Of a stretch of DNA of 64,000 nt, positions 1 to 7,903 are shown piece by piece. Position 1 is the stretch's first letter; each line of letters opens with the position of its first letter. The notes under the pieces are model-generated. The model was not told the origin of the DNA. It saw only the letters and a list, made by a program, of their open reading frames with translations, and searched no databases. Origin of the DNA: Microvirga solisilvae (lineage in GTDB: Bacteria > Pseudomonadota > Alphaproteobacteria > Rhizobiales > Beijerinckiaceae); NCBI RefSeq assembly GCF_022808595.1, contig NZ_JAKUCN010000003.1, positions 372,001-436,000 of the forward strand. Reading direction: 5' to 3'. A program made the position numbers and the translations under genes.

Positions 1-1
1 C

Positions 2-175
2 TTCTATACGATCCGTGTGGAACTGCCGCAGGAGGAGATCAAGCGCCTCGAAGGCCTTCACCTCATCGCAGGCATGCAGGCGGAAGTCTTCGTCGAGGTC
101 AACGAGCGGACCCCGCTCCAGTACTTCTTCAAGCCCATGAAGGACCAGATCGCCCGCGCCTTCCGCGAGCACTAA
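2..175 (+). CDS. HlyD-family type I secretion adaptor, C-terminal fragment
   Basis: This is the last 57 codons of a gene that begins before the window. The fragment ends in a short beta segment (FYTIRVELPQEE), a G(M/T)xAEVFV-like stretch (AGMQAEVFV) and a tail YFFKPMKDQIARAFREH. That tail is typical of periplasmic membrane-fusion proteins of type I (HlyD/PrtE-type) secretion systems, which link an inner-membrane ABC exporter to an outer-membrane TolC channel. The partner ABC exporter would be expected upstream, outside the window. A strong intrinsic terminator follows 25 bases after the stop, so this is the last gene of its operon. The family call rests on a short fragment, but the tail is characteristic. 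Confidence 0.75.
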   Translation, partial: FYTIRVELPQEEIKRLEGLHLIAGMQAEVFVEVNERTPLQYFFKPMKDQIARAFREH

Positions 176-200
176 GCCTTCCTGAGCGATTGTCTCAAGA

Positions 201-236
201 GCCGCAGCCGGTCTTCAAGCCGGCTGCGGCTTTTTT
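201..236 (+). terminator. Rho-independent terminator
   Basis: A perfect 11-bp stem (201-211 with 220-230), an 8-base loop and a run of six T. It ends the HlyD-family transcription unit before the trehalose operon starts. Confidence 0.9.
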
Positions 237-302
237 ATTGTCTCCCGCACCTCACCACTCGACGATGGAACCTGGAAAGTTCCGGCAAGAAACCCATAAC
301 AG

Positions 303-321
303 GGACGGGCATCGCCCGTCC
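303..321. other. Small GC-rich hairpin upstream of otsA
   Basis: Perfect 8-bp arms (GGACGGGC and GCCCGTCC) around a 3-base loop, with no T-run on either side. It lies in the 238-bp gap before otsA and could be part of its 5' leader. I see no recognisable sigma-70 or EcfG promoter in this gap, and the role of the hairpin is unknown. Confidence 0.4.
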
Positions 322-413
322 GATGCTCCGGCGGAATGAAGAATATCGAGAAATTTCCGATACTTAGCTTTTCGCCTCTTTGAGTCGTGTTCAAGTTTTG
401 GGGTCATTGAGGT

Positions 414-2648
414 TTGAGGATCATCTTTCGTTTTGGGGGTATCGCGCTGCTCGTGGCGGCCATCGTCATCCTGGCCGTCCTGCCGTTCGCCACGTCCTTC
501 GTCGAGCAATGGACCAGGCGGGATGTGGAGCTTCGCTCCCGGCTGGTGTTCAACTCCGCCAGGGATCAGGTGATCGGGCTCCTGACCCGCAACGAGACGG
601 ATCGGCTCGCAGGCCTCTTCGAGCGCATCGCCTCCGATGAGCGGGTTCTCGCCATCGGCTATTGCGACGGGGAAGAGCTTCGCTCGCCCACACGCGGCAT
701 GCCGGCCTCCTTCGCGTGCGAGAAAGCCGCACGGTCCGACAGCGAGAGCTTCTCGACGATCACGAGCGAAGGCCGCGATATCCTGGTCAGCTCCTTTCCC
801 CTCAAGGTTTCCGGACGAACCGGCCACCTCGTTGTGCTGCACGACCTGAGCTACGCGGACCAGCGCGGCGGCGAAGCGCGGAACTATCTCTTCCTGGCGC
901 TGGCCGGCGTCGCCTTCGGAGCGGCGGCTCTCGCGGCCCTGATCGCGGCCTTCATCATGCGTCGCTGGCTCGCCTCCATCAGGCAGGCGCTGGACAATGC
1001 CCGCGCCGGTGCTGCTGGGCACCCCGAGCAGGAGAACATCATCCCGCTGGGACAGGAAATCCGCGACGTGCTCCAGGAGCTGGAATCATCGCGCCGCACC
1101 ATCGACGCGGCTCACACGGATTGGAATCCCGATACGCTGCGGGCCGCTTTGGCCAATGAACTGTCGGGATCGGAGGTGATCGTGGTCTCGAACCGCGAGC
1201 CTTATATCCATAACCAGGGCAAGGATGGCGGGATCTCCCTGCAGATTCCCGCAAGCGGTCTCGTTTCCGCGCTCGAGCCTGTGGTGCGCGCCTGCGGCGG
1301 CACGTGGGTCGCCCATGGCAGCGGCACCGCCGATCGCGAGACGGTGGATGCCAATGATCGCGTGCCCGTGCCGCCAGCCCATCCCACCTACACCCTGCGC
1401 CGCGTCTGGCTGACGGAGGAGGAGCAGGACGGCTATTATTACGGCGCCGCCAATGAAGGTCTCTGGCCGCTCTGCCACATCGCCTTCGTGCGGCCGATCT
1501 TCCGCGAGCAGGATTGGCAATATTATCGCTCTGTGAACGAGAAATTCGCGGATGCGGTGGTGGCGGAAGCCAAGAGCGAGGACCCGATCATCCTCGTGCA
1601 GGATTATCATTTCGGATTGCTGCCGCGCATGATCCGCAATCGGTTGCCGCAGGCCACCATCGTGACCTTCTGGCACATTCCCTGGCCGAATGCGGAAACC
1701 TTCGGCATCTGTCCCTGGCGTGAGGAAATCATCGACGGACTTCTGGGCTCATCGATCCTCGGCTTCCACACGCAGGCCCATTGCAACAACTTCCTGGATG
1801 CGGTGGATTCGTATGTAGAAAGCCGCATCGACCGGGAGCTCGATTCCGTCACCTATGGCGGCGAGGAAACGCTGATCCGTCCCTATCCCATTTCCATCGA
1901 ATGGCCGCCGACGGCGCTCGAAGGACAGAAGCCCGTCGAGGAGTGCCGCCGGATCGTGCGCGAGCGGCTCGGCCTTCCGCCCGAGATGCGCATCGGCGTC
2001 GGCATCGAGCGTTTCGATTACACCAAGGGCATTCTCGACCGCATGCAGGCTATCGACGCCCTGCTCACCGACAATCCCCAATGGAAAGGCAATTTCGCCT
2101 TCGTCCAGGTGGCCGCGCCCACACGCAGCAAACTCGCGAATTACCGCCAGCTTCAGGAAGAGGCGGAAGCGCTCGCGCGTGAGATCAACGAGAAGCACGG
2201 CATGCCGGGATATGAGCCGATCAAGCTTCTCGTCCGTCATCACGAGCCGGACGAAGTGTTCGAGCTGTTCAGGGCGGCGGATCTGTGCATCGTGTCGAGC
2301 CTTCACGACGGCATGAATCTCGTGGCGAAGGAATTCGTGGCGGCGCGCGACGACGAGGAGGGCGTGCTCATCCTCTCCGCTTTCGCCGGAGCCTCGCGTG
2401 AATTGTCGGAAGCACTGATCGTCAATCCGTATAACGCCCATGCGATGGGGCTGGCGATCAACCGCGCGCTCACCATGCCGCAGCCCGAGCAGCGTGAACG
2501 CATGCGCCTCATGCGCGATCAGGTGAAGGAGCGCAATGTCTATCGCTGGGCCGGGCAGATGCTGCTCGCCGCCTCGCGCCTGCGCAAGCGGCAGCGCATT
2601 CGCCGTCTGGTGTCCTCCGGGCGCAAGCGGGCCGCCGCCAATGTCTGA
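414..2648 (+). CDS. otsA: Membrane-anchored trehalose-6-phosphate synthase (GT20)
   Basis: This enzyme makes trehalose-6-phosphate from a nucleotide-glucose and glucose-6-phosphate. The product is 744 residues; OtsA proteins are usually about 470. Residues 1-250 are extra: a membrane helix (about 8-30), an extracytoplasmic segment (about 31-156), a second helix (about 158-185) and a HAMP/coiled-coil-like linker. The GT20 domain runs from about 254 (VVSNREPYIH). It carries the phosphate-binding ERFDYTKGI at 532-540 and HDGMNLVAKEF from 631, where the nucleotide sugar binds. The N-terminal glycine-rich loop is PASGL rather than SAGGL, so this is a divergent subgroup. The start is TTG, since the frame is closed by a stop at 408; the GAGG just upstream is closer than usual, so a later GTG at 453 is possible. 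The gene overlaps otsB by 8 bases. A related GT20 activity such as glucosylglycerol-phosphate synthase is possible, but the otsB neighbour favours trehalose. Confidence 0.88.
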   Translation: MRIIFRFGGIALLVAAIVILAVLPFATSFVEQWTRRDVELRSRLVFNSARDQVIGLLTRNETDRLAGLFERIASDERVLAIGYCDGEELRSPTRGMPASFACEKAARSDSESFSTITSEGRDILVSSFPLKVSGRTGHLVVLHDLSYADQRGGEARNYLFLALAGVAFGAAALAALIAAFIMRRWLASIRQALDNARAGAAGHPEQENIIPLGQEIRDVLQELESSRRTIDAAHTDWNPDTLRAALANELSGSEVIVVSNREPYIHNQGKDGGISLQIPASGLVSALEPVVRACGGTWVAHGSGTADRETVDANDRVPVPPAHPTYTLRRVWLTEEEQDGYYYGAANEGLWPLCHIAFVRPIFREQDWQYYRSVNEKFADAVVAEAKSEDPIILVQDYHFGLLPRMIRNRLPQATIVTFWHIPWPNAETFGICPWREEIIDGLLGSSILGFHTQAHCNNFLDAVDSYVESRIDRELDSVTYGGEETLIRPYPISIEWPPTALEGQKPVEECRRIVRERLGLPPEMRIGVGIERFDYTKGILDRMQAIDALLTDNPQWKGNFAFVQVAAPTRSKLANYRQLQEEAEALAREINEKHGMPGYEPIKLLVRHHEPDEVFELFRAADLCIVSSLHDGMNLVAKEFVAARDDEEGVLILSAFAGASRELSEALIVNPYNAHAMGLAINRALTMPQPEQRERMRLMRDQVKERNVYRWAGQMLLAASRLRKRQRIRRLVSSGRKRAAANV

Positions 2649-3411
2649 CGCATCTCTTCAGCCCGAGGATGCGGGATCACGCTATGCGCTCTTTCTCGAT
2701 TTCGACGGCACGCTCGTCGACATTGTCGAGCGCCCCGATGCGGTGGTGGTCGATCAGGAACTGCCCGCAACGCTCGCGCGCCTTCAGGACAGGCTCGGCG
2801 GCGCGCTCGCCATCGTCAGCGGCAGGCCGGTCAGCTTTCTCGATCCGCGCTTTCTGCCGTACCGATTCGACACGGCGGGTCTGCATGGTCTCGAGCAGCG
2901 CATCGCTGGCCAGCTGCATCTCTGCGATCCGGAGGAGCATCCTCAGCTGCGCCGGATGATCGGGCGTCTGAGCGAGGCCGTTGCCGACAAGCAGGGCGTT
3001 CTGATCGAGGACAAGGGTTGCTCGGTCGCCGTCCATTGGCGCATGGCGCCGCAGGAAAAGGACTTTGCGCTTGCCATGGCCCATGCGGCGGTCGAATCGC
3101 TTGGTGGTGAGTACCGGCTGCAGCACGGCAAGGCCGTTGCGGAAATTCTTCCTTCCGCTGCCGGCAAGGGCAAGGTGATCGAGCGGTTCATGCATGAGGC
3201 GCCGTACAAGGGACGCATTCCGATCTTTGTCGGAGACGACTTGACGGATGAGCACGGATTCAAGACGGTCAATGCCCGCAACGGCCTTTCCGTGCGCATC
3301 GGCGCAGGCGAGACCATTGCCAAGATTCGCCTGGGAACGCCTGCTGACTTGCGACATTGCCTGTCATCATGGGCGTCGGATGGCTCCTTTCCTTTCAATG
3401 TGGATGATTGA
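2641..3411 (+). CDS. otsB: Trehalose-6-phosphate phosphatase (HAD family)
   Basis: It dephosphorylates trehalose-6-phosphate to trehalose in the cytoplasm. The 256-residue product has the HAD nucleophile motif FLDFDGTLVD near the N-terminus, a motif-II serine in AIVSGRP, and the metal-binding GDDLTDEHGF near the C-terminus, as in the OtsB/T6PP family. The chosen ATG at 2641 lies inside the last codons of otsA (8-base overlap), which implies translational coupling. The frame stays open further upstream, but that part overlaps otsA and shows no conserved features. The gene is followed after 4 bases by the GH15 gene in the same operon. Confidence 0.93.
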   Translation: MSDASLQPEDAGSRYALFLDFDGTLVDIVERPDAVVVDQELPATLARLQDRLGGALAIVSGRPVSFLDPRFLPYRFDTAGLHGLEQRIAGQLHLCDPEEHPQLRRMIGRLSEAVADKQGVLIEDKGCSVAVHWRMAPQEKDFALAMAHAAVESLGGEYRLQHGKAVAEILPSAAGKGKVIERFMHEAPYKGRIPIFVGDDLTDEHGFKTVNARNGLSVRIGAGETIAKIRLGTPADLRHCLSSWASDGSFPFNVDD

Positions 3412-3415
3412 TCAC

Positions 3416-5227
3416 ATGAGTTCGTTGGACCTTGCCGTTATCGGCAATTGCATGATCTCGGCCCTGGTGGATCGCCGGGCGCAAATCGTCTGGAGCTGCT
3501 TTCCCCGGTTCGACGGCGACCCGATATTCTCCACCCTTCTCGATTCTCCCGAAGGACAGACGGATGCGGAGCAGAAGGGCGTGTTCGCCATCGACATGGT
3601 GGGCATGGTCAGCTGCGAGCAGAGCTATATCGAGAACACGGCCGTTCTCGTTTCGCGCATGACGGATTCGTATGGCAACATCATCGAGATCACGGATTTC
3701 GCGCCGCGCTTCAAGCATTTCGACCGCACCTTCCGTCCGCCGATGCTGCTGCGCCGCGTCACGCCGCTGAAGGGCCGCCCGCGCATTCGCGTGCGCCTGC
3801 GGCCGCATTACGAATGGGGCAGCTGCATGCCGACGACGACGCGCGGCAGCAACCATCTGCGCTTCGTCGGCCCGCATTCTTCGCTGCGGCTCACCACCGA
3901 CGCGCCGATCTCCTATGTGCATGAGGAGAGGCCTTTCGTTGTTGAACGACCCATGTCGTTCTTCTTCGGTGAGGACGAGCCGCTGCGCTCCGAAGCGGAC
4001 ACGACCGCGCGCGAGTTCCTCGACAGCACCATCGATTTCTGGCGCGACTGGGTGCGCTCGCTTTCCATTCCGTTCGACTGGCAGGAAGCGGTGATCCGCG
4101 CCGCCATCACATTGAAGCTCTGCAACTTCGAGGAGACGGGCGCCATCGTCGCGGCGCTGACCACATCCGTTCCGGAAGCCCCCCACACGCAGCGCAACTG
4201 GGATTACCGCTATTGCTGGCTGCGTGACGCCTATTTCGTGATCCAGGCGCTGAACCGCCTCGGCACCACGAAGACGATGGAGGAATACCTCACCTACATC
4301 ACCAACATCGTCGACGACATGGATGCGATCCCCAACCAGAAGGACATGCCGCCTCTGTTCAGCATCACGCGCTCGCCCGATCTCGAAGAGCGCGAGGCGA
4401 CCGCGCTTGCGGGCTATCGCGGCATGGGCCCGGTGCGCGTGGGCAACGCGGCCTATACGCAGGTGCAGAACGATGCCTATGGCAGCATCGTCCTGGCCTC
4501 CGTGCACGCCTTCCTCGACAAGCGCATGATCCGTCCCGTCGGCAACCGCGCGCTGTTCGCGCATCTGGAGAAGCTGGGGCACCGCGCCATCGAGGTGTTC
4601 GACCAGCCCGATGCGGGTCCCTGGGAGCTGCGCACCAAGGCGGCCATTCACACTTTTCCGAGCGTGATGTGCTGGGCGGCTTGCGACCGCCTCGCCAAGA
4701 TCGCGGGCGCCATGGGCCGTGAGGATCGAGTGGCCTTCTGGCGCGAGAATGCCGACCGGATGCACCGCATCATCGACGAGCAGGCCTATAACCCCGAAAA
4801 GGGCACCTTCGTCTCCTCCTTCGGGGGCGAGGACCTGGATGCAACCTTGCTGCTTCTCCACGAGCTGAACTTCGTGAAGCCCGACGATCCCCGATTCATC
4901 GCCACCGTGGATGCGGTGGGCAAGACCTTAAGGCGCGGGGACCTGCTGCTGCGTTATGATGTGGAAGACGATTTCGGGCGCATGCACACGGCTTTCATGA
5001 TCTGCGGCTTCTGGTACGTGGATGCCTTGAACGCCATCGGGCGCAAGGAAGAGGCGAGGGAATTGTTCGAGAGCATCTTGAGCTTGCGCAATTCCTTCGG
5101 CCTCTTTTCCGAAGATGCCGACTTCACGACCGGCGAGTTGTGGGGCAACTTCCCCCAGACCTACTCCATGGTGGGTCTCATCAACTCCGCCGTGCGCTTG
5201 AGCCGGAGCTGGGAGGACGCGTTCTGA
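3416..5227 (+). CDS. GH15 glucoamylase/trehalase-like glycoside hydrolase
   Basis: A 603-residue cytoplasmic protein with an (alpha/alpha)6-barrel of GH15 type, preceded by the N-terminal beta domain found in bacterial members (GNCMISALVDRRAQIVW). The sequence NWDYRYCWLRDAYF is a family hallmark. The two catalytic glutamates expected for GH15 are visible: E404 in GPWELR (general acid) and E574 in TTGELWGNFPQ (general base). Family members include glucoamylases, glucodextranases and the mycobacterial/rhizobial-type trehalases. Being in an operon with otsAB and glucokinase, the likely substrate is trehalose, giving glucose for the next gene product; this is inference. An alternative ATG lies at 3404, inside the end of otsB; ATG 3416 was preferred. 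Confidence 0.85.
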   Translation: MSSLDLAVIGNCMISALVDRRAQIVWSCFPRFDGDPIFSTLLDSPEGQTDAEQKGVFAIDMVGMVSCEQSYIENTAVLVSRMTDSYGNIIEITDFAPRFKHFDRTFRPPMLLRRVTPLKGRPRIRVRLRPHYEWGSCMPTTTRGSNHLRFVGPHSSLRLTTDAPISYVHEERPFVVERPMSFFFGEDEPLRSEADTTAREFLDSTIDFWRDWVRSLSIPFDWQEAVIRAAITLKLCNFEETGAIVAALTTSVPEAPHTQRNWDYRYCWLRDAYFVIQALNRLGTTKTMEEYLTYITNIVDDMDAIPNQKDMPPLFSITRSPDLEEREATALAGYRGMGPVRVGNAAYTQVQNDAYGSIVLASVHAFLDKRMIRPVGNRALFAHLEKLGHRAIEVFDQPDAGPWELRTKAAIHTFPSVMCWAACDRLAKIAGAMGREDRVAFWRENADRMHRIIDEQAYNPEKGTFVSSFGGEDLDATLLLLHELNFVKPDDPRFIATVDAVGKTLRRGDLLLRYDVEDDFGRMHTAFMICGFWYVDALNAIGRKEEARELFESILSLRNSFGLFSEDADFTTGELWGNFPQTYSMVGLINSAVRLSRSWEDAF

Positions 5228-5275
5228 CGGCAGCGGTGCCGCCAGAACCTGAATAAGAAACGATAGGCTCTCTCG

Positions 5276-6268
5276 ATGTTTGCATTTCCTGTTCTGCTCG
5301 GGGATATCGGCGGCACCAATGCCCGCTTCGCCGTCCTGCCCGCCCCCGGAGAGCCCGTTCAGCTCCTGCCGCGGACCCTGACGGCCGATACGCCGGATCC
5401 GGTCGGCGCCATCAGGATCGCCCTTGAGGGCTACAAGGGCGAAGCACCCCGTTCCGCCATGATCGCGGTGGCGACCCGCGTGGATGCGCCGGCGATCCGC
5501 CTCACCAATGCCCATTGGGTGGTCGACGCCGAGGCCATCGGCAAGGCGCTGAATCTGGAGCGCGTGGCCCTCGTCAACGATTACACCCCCGTTGCGGCCT
5601 CCGTGACGGTGCTGAGCGAGGAGAAGGGCGATCTCGCCCCCATCGGCAGCGGACGCGCCGAAGCGGGCGCCCGCGTGGTGCTCGGCCCCGGCACCGGCCT
5701 CGGCGTCGGCGCTCTCGTTCCTGTCGAGGATAGGCTCGCCATCGTGGCGACCGAGGCAGGGCATATCGAGTTCGGGCCGTCCACGGAGCAAGAGGCGGCT
5801 TTGTGGCCGCACCTGGAGCGCGTCGGCGGGCGTGTCTCGGCCGAAGTGCTTCTCTCCGGGCCGGGGCTGTTTCGCATCGCGAAGGCGATTGCCGCCCATC
5901 GCTGCGTGGATTGCCCCTATACGAAGCCCAACGATGTGCTCAATGCCGCCCGCGAGGGCGACGAGATGGCCAAGGCCGCGCTCGATCTCTTCGCGCGCTG
6001 GCTCGGCCGCTATGCGGGCGACATGGCGCTGACTTTCGAGGCCTCCGACGGCGTGTTCATCGCAGGCGGTATCGCGCCGCGTATGGTGGATATCCTGCAG
6101 GGCGGCGGCTTCCGGGAGGCGTTCGACCACAAGGCGCCGCACGATGCCTGGGCCCGCAAGGTGCCGGCCTTCGTGATCGTGAATGCGGAGCCGGCCTTGC
6201 AGGGATTGGCTGCTCTCGTTACGAATCCCGGGCGCTTCGTGTTCAAGTCGCAAGGGTGGACGGCTTAA
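5276..6268 (+). CDS. glk: Glucokinase
   Basis: It phosphorylates glucose to glucose-6-phosphate with ATP. The 330-residue product has the N-terminal phosphate-binding GDIGGTNARFAVL, the substrate-binding LVNDYTPVA and the GPGTGLGVGAL loop. It lacks the zinc-binding cysteine cluster of ROK kinases, so it belongs to the Glk (Pfam Glucokinase) family rather than ROK. It is 48 bases behind the GH15 gene, which would supply glucose. The pair thus recycles trehalose carbon to glucose-6-phosphate, which is also a substrate of OtsA. The ribosome-binding site is poor (GATAGGCTC), so expression may depend on coupling to the operon. Confidence 0.92.
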   Translation: MFAFPVLLGDIGGTNARFAVLPAPGEPVQLLPRTLTADTPDPVGAIRIALEGYKGEAPRSAMIAVATRVDAPAIRLTNAHWVVDAEAIGKALNLERVALVNDYTPVAASVTVLSEEKGDLAPIGSGRAEAGARVVLGPGTGLGVGALVPVEDRLAIVATEAGHIEFGPSTEQEAALWPHLERVGGRVSAEVLLSGPGLFRIAKAIAAHRCVDCPYTKPNDVLNAAREGDEMAKAALDLFARWLGRYAGDMALTFEASDGVFIAGGIAPRMVDILQGGGFREAFDHKAPHDAWARKVPAFVIVNAEPALQGLAALVTNPGRFVFKSQGWTA

Positions 6269-6335
6269 GGCCGCCTGACCTCGGGCCTTGAACATGGTTC
6301 AACAAACCGCCTCAAGGCCCACGCCGACAATATCC

Positions 6336-7451
6336 ATGAAAACAGAACAGATCGCTCTTTCGCCGCTTGCACCCGGTGCCAGCCTGTCGCTCACCGTCCA
6401 GCGCTTCGGCGAAGCTGGCGCACGCCCGCGTGTTTATGTGCAGGCCTCGCTCCATGCGGATGAAATCCCCGGCATGATCGCGGCGCATCATCTGCGCGAG
6501 CGGCTGATCAAGCTCGAAGCGGAAGGCAAGATCAAGGGCGAGATCATTCTCGTGCCCTCCGCCAATCCCATCGGCCTCGCGCAGCGCGTGATGGGCAGCC
6601 ACATCGGACGCTTCAACTTCGCCGACGGCATCAACTTCAATCGCGGCTATCCTTATCTCGTGCCGAAGGTAGCTGAGCGCATCGAAGGCAAGCTCACCTC
6701 CGACGCGCAGGCGAATGTGCGCGTGATCCGCGAGGCGCTTCGCGCCGAACTCGACGCGTGGGAAACGAACAACCCCACCGAGGTGATGAAGAAGGCGCTG
6801 CTGACGCTTGCCATCGAGGCCGACATCGTTCTCGACCTGCATTGCGACTCGGAGGCCGTGGAGCATCTCTACACGCATACCGGCTCGGCGGAGGAATTCG
6901 CGCCGCTTTCCGCACTCATTCGCGCGCAGGCCTATCTGCTGGCGGAGGAATCCGGCGATGATCCGTTCGACGAGGCTCTGAGCCGTCCCTGGGGTGAACT
7001 TGCGGAGCGCTTCAAGGATCATCCGATCCCGTTCGGCTGCCATTCCACGACCCTCGAATTTCGCGGCGAGCGCGACGTGAGCCATGAGCTGGGCCAGCGT
7101 GACGCAGATGCGCTTGTTGCCTATATGACCCTGCGTGGCGTTATCGAAGGCAAGGCTCCCGCCATTCCGGAGGCTCTCTGCCAACCGACGCCACTTGCTG
7201 CTTCCGAGCCCGTCCCATCGCCCGCCACCGGCATCGTCGTGTTCAAGGCGCAAGTCGGCGACCGCGTGAAGGCCGGCGACGTGATTGCGGATATCGTCGA
7301 TCCGCATACCGGCGCGGTGGCTCAGGCAAAGTCTCCCACCGACGGCGTGGTTTTCGCCCGCATCGCCCTGCGTTTCGTTACGCAAGGCGCGCGTCTCGCC
7401 AAGGTGGCGGGCAACACGGCCAAACGGACCGGTAAGTTGCTCAGCGCGTAA
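6336..7451 (+). CDS. Succinylglutamate desuccinylase/aspartoacylase-family metallohydrolase
   Basis: A zinc hydrolase of the AstE/AspA (M14-like) family with 371 residues. Visible are the first zinc-ligand segment (SLHADEIPGM), the second (DIVLDLHCDSE) and the catalytic-glutamate segment (TTLEFRGERDVS). The last 75 residues look like a biotinyl/lipoyl-type beta barrel (PATGIVVFKAQVGDRVKAGDVIADI), a common appendage in this subfamily. The substrate is unknown: relatives cleave N-acyl amino acids or peptide-like bonds. It follows glk after a short gap and may be cotranscribed with the trehalose genes, but no functional link is evident. Starts at 6294 (ATG) or 6288 (TTG) would add 14-16 residues; none has a clear ribosome-binding site. 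Confidence 0.8.
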   Translation: MKTEQIALSPLAPGASLSLTVQRFGEAGARPRVYVQASLHADEIPGMIAAHHLRERLIKLEAEGKIKGEIILVPSANPIGLAQRVMGSHIGRFNFADGINFNRGYPYLVPKVAERIEGKLTSDAQANVRVIREALRAELDAWETNNPTEVMKKALLTLAIEADIVLDLHCDSEAVEHLYTHTGSAEEFAPLSALIRAQAYLLAEESGDDPFDEALSRPWGELAERFKDHPIPFGCHSTTLEFRGERDVSHELGQRDADALVAYMTLRGVIEGKAPAIPEALCQPTPLAASEPVPSPATGIVVFKAQVGDRVKAGDVIADIVDPHTGAVAQAKSPTDGVVFARIALRFVTQGARLAKVAGNTAKRTGKLLSA

Positions 7452-7462
7452 AATGCAAAAAG

Positions 7463-7488
7463 AAAGGCCGCCCCGAGAGGCGGCCTTT
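7463..7488 (-). terminator. Rho-independent terminator, mainly for a minus-strand transcript
   Basis: A perfect 10-bp stem (7463-7472 with 7479-7488) with a 6-base loop. On the minus strand it is followed by a T-rich run (CTTTTTGC). On the plus strand the following bases are CCATTG, so termination of the upstream plus-strand operon would be weak. The orientation implies a transcript entering from the right, that is, the small ORF at 7534-7608. Confidence 0.8.
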
Positions 7489-7533
7489 CCATTGTCGGTT
7501 CCACGGCCCGGTAGGGCCGTTCCTTAGCGTGCG

Positions 7534-7608
7534 TTACGCACCAATCTCGGCAGAGGCCAAGATCCAGGTCACGGCAACCGGGGACCGTAGGTTATGACAA
7601 TGAGACAC
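7534..7608 (-). CDS. Predicted 24-residue small ORF with perfect Shine-Dalgarno
   Basis: A GTG-started frame of 24 codons ending in TAA, beginning MSHCHNL and ending SAEIGA. It is too short for homology calling and I do not recognise it with certainty. The support is context. Its ribosome-binding site is a 14-base match to the anti-SD tail with 7-base spacing to GTG. A short hairpin follows (ACGGCCC / GGGCCGT, 7502-7519), and then a terminator with its T-run on the same strand. This arrangement of leader, mini-gene and terminator fits a small protein or a leader-peptide/small-RNA gene. It is the only coding candidate in the 450-bp gap between the hydrolase and the large exported protein. Confidence 0.5.
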   Translation of the reverse strand: MSHCHNLRSPVAVTWILASAEIGA

Positions 7609-7609
7609 T

Positions 7610-7623
7610 GGATCACCTCCTTT
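7610..7623 (-). promoter_or_regulatory. Full-length Shine-Dalgarno sequence of the small ORF
   Basis: On the minus strand these bases read AAAGGAGGTGATCC, which is complementary to the whole conserved 3' end of 16S rRNA (GGATCACCTCCTTT). Most genes in this window have only 4-6 matching bases. The spacing from AGGAGG to the GTG at 7608 is 7 bases, which is optimal. Confidence 0.75.
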
Positions 7624-7903
7624 CGTTGTTGACGGGAGATCTCAATGTGGTGGCGATCCTCGGATCGCGCAACTCTCTCGCAGGGATCGCCTTTGCATCT
7701 TCACCGTGGCGCGCTGTCGCATGAACGCGCGTCATCATGGGTTCCTAGCAGATACGCATCGCTTGTCTGGTCCGGTTCTTCTTTGCATGGGAGCAGATGA
7801 CGGACTTAACCTATGCAATGGCCAGGACAGGATAAATTCATATACAGCCTCCGAGTGATGACCTGAAGAATGACCGATGTGTCACGCAGGTATGGGGGCA
7901 TGA

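Noticed and set aside
266..300. GGAAC upstream of otsA as an EcfG -35 element
   Set aside because: No CGTT occurs 16-17 bases downstream; despite the attractive link of trehalose to stress, the promoter is not supported.
3395..4861. A 488-codon open frame on the minus strand opposite the GH15 gene
   Set aside because: It is antisense to a gene with intact catalytic motifs, is rich in Arg/His/Gly as expected from GC-rich shadow translation, and has no recognisable domain.
7611..7624. GGATCACCTCCTTT on the plus strand, identical to the 3' end of 16S rRNA
   Set aside because: No other 16S rRNA sequence precedes it, so it is not an rRNA gene fragment; it is better explained as the complement of the minus-strand Shine-Dalgarno.
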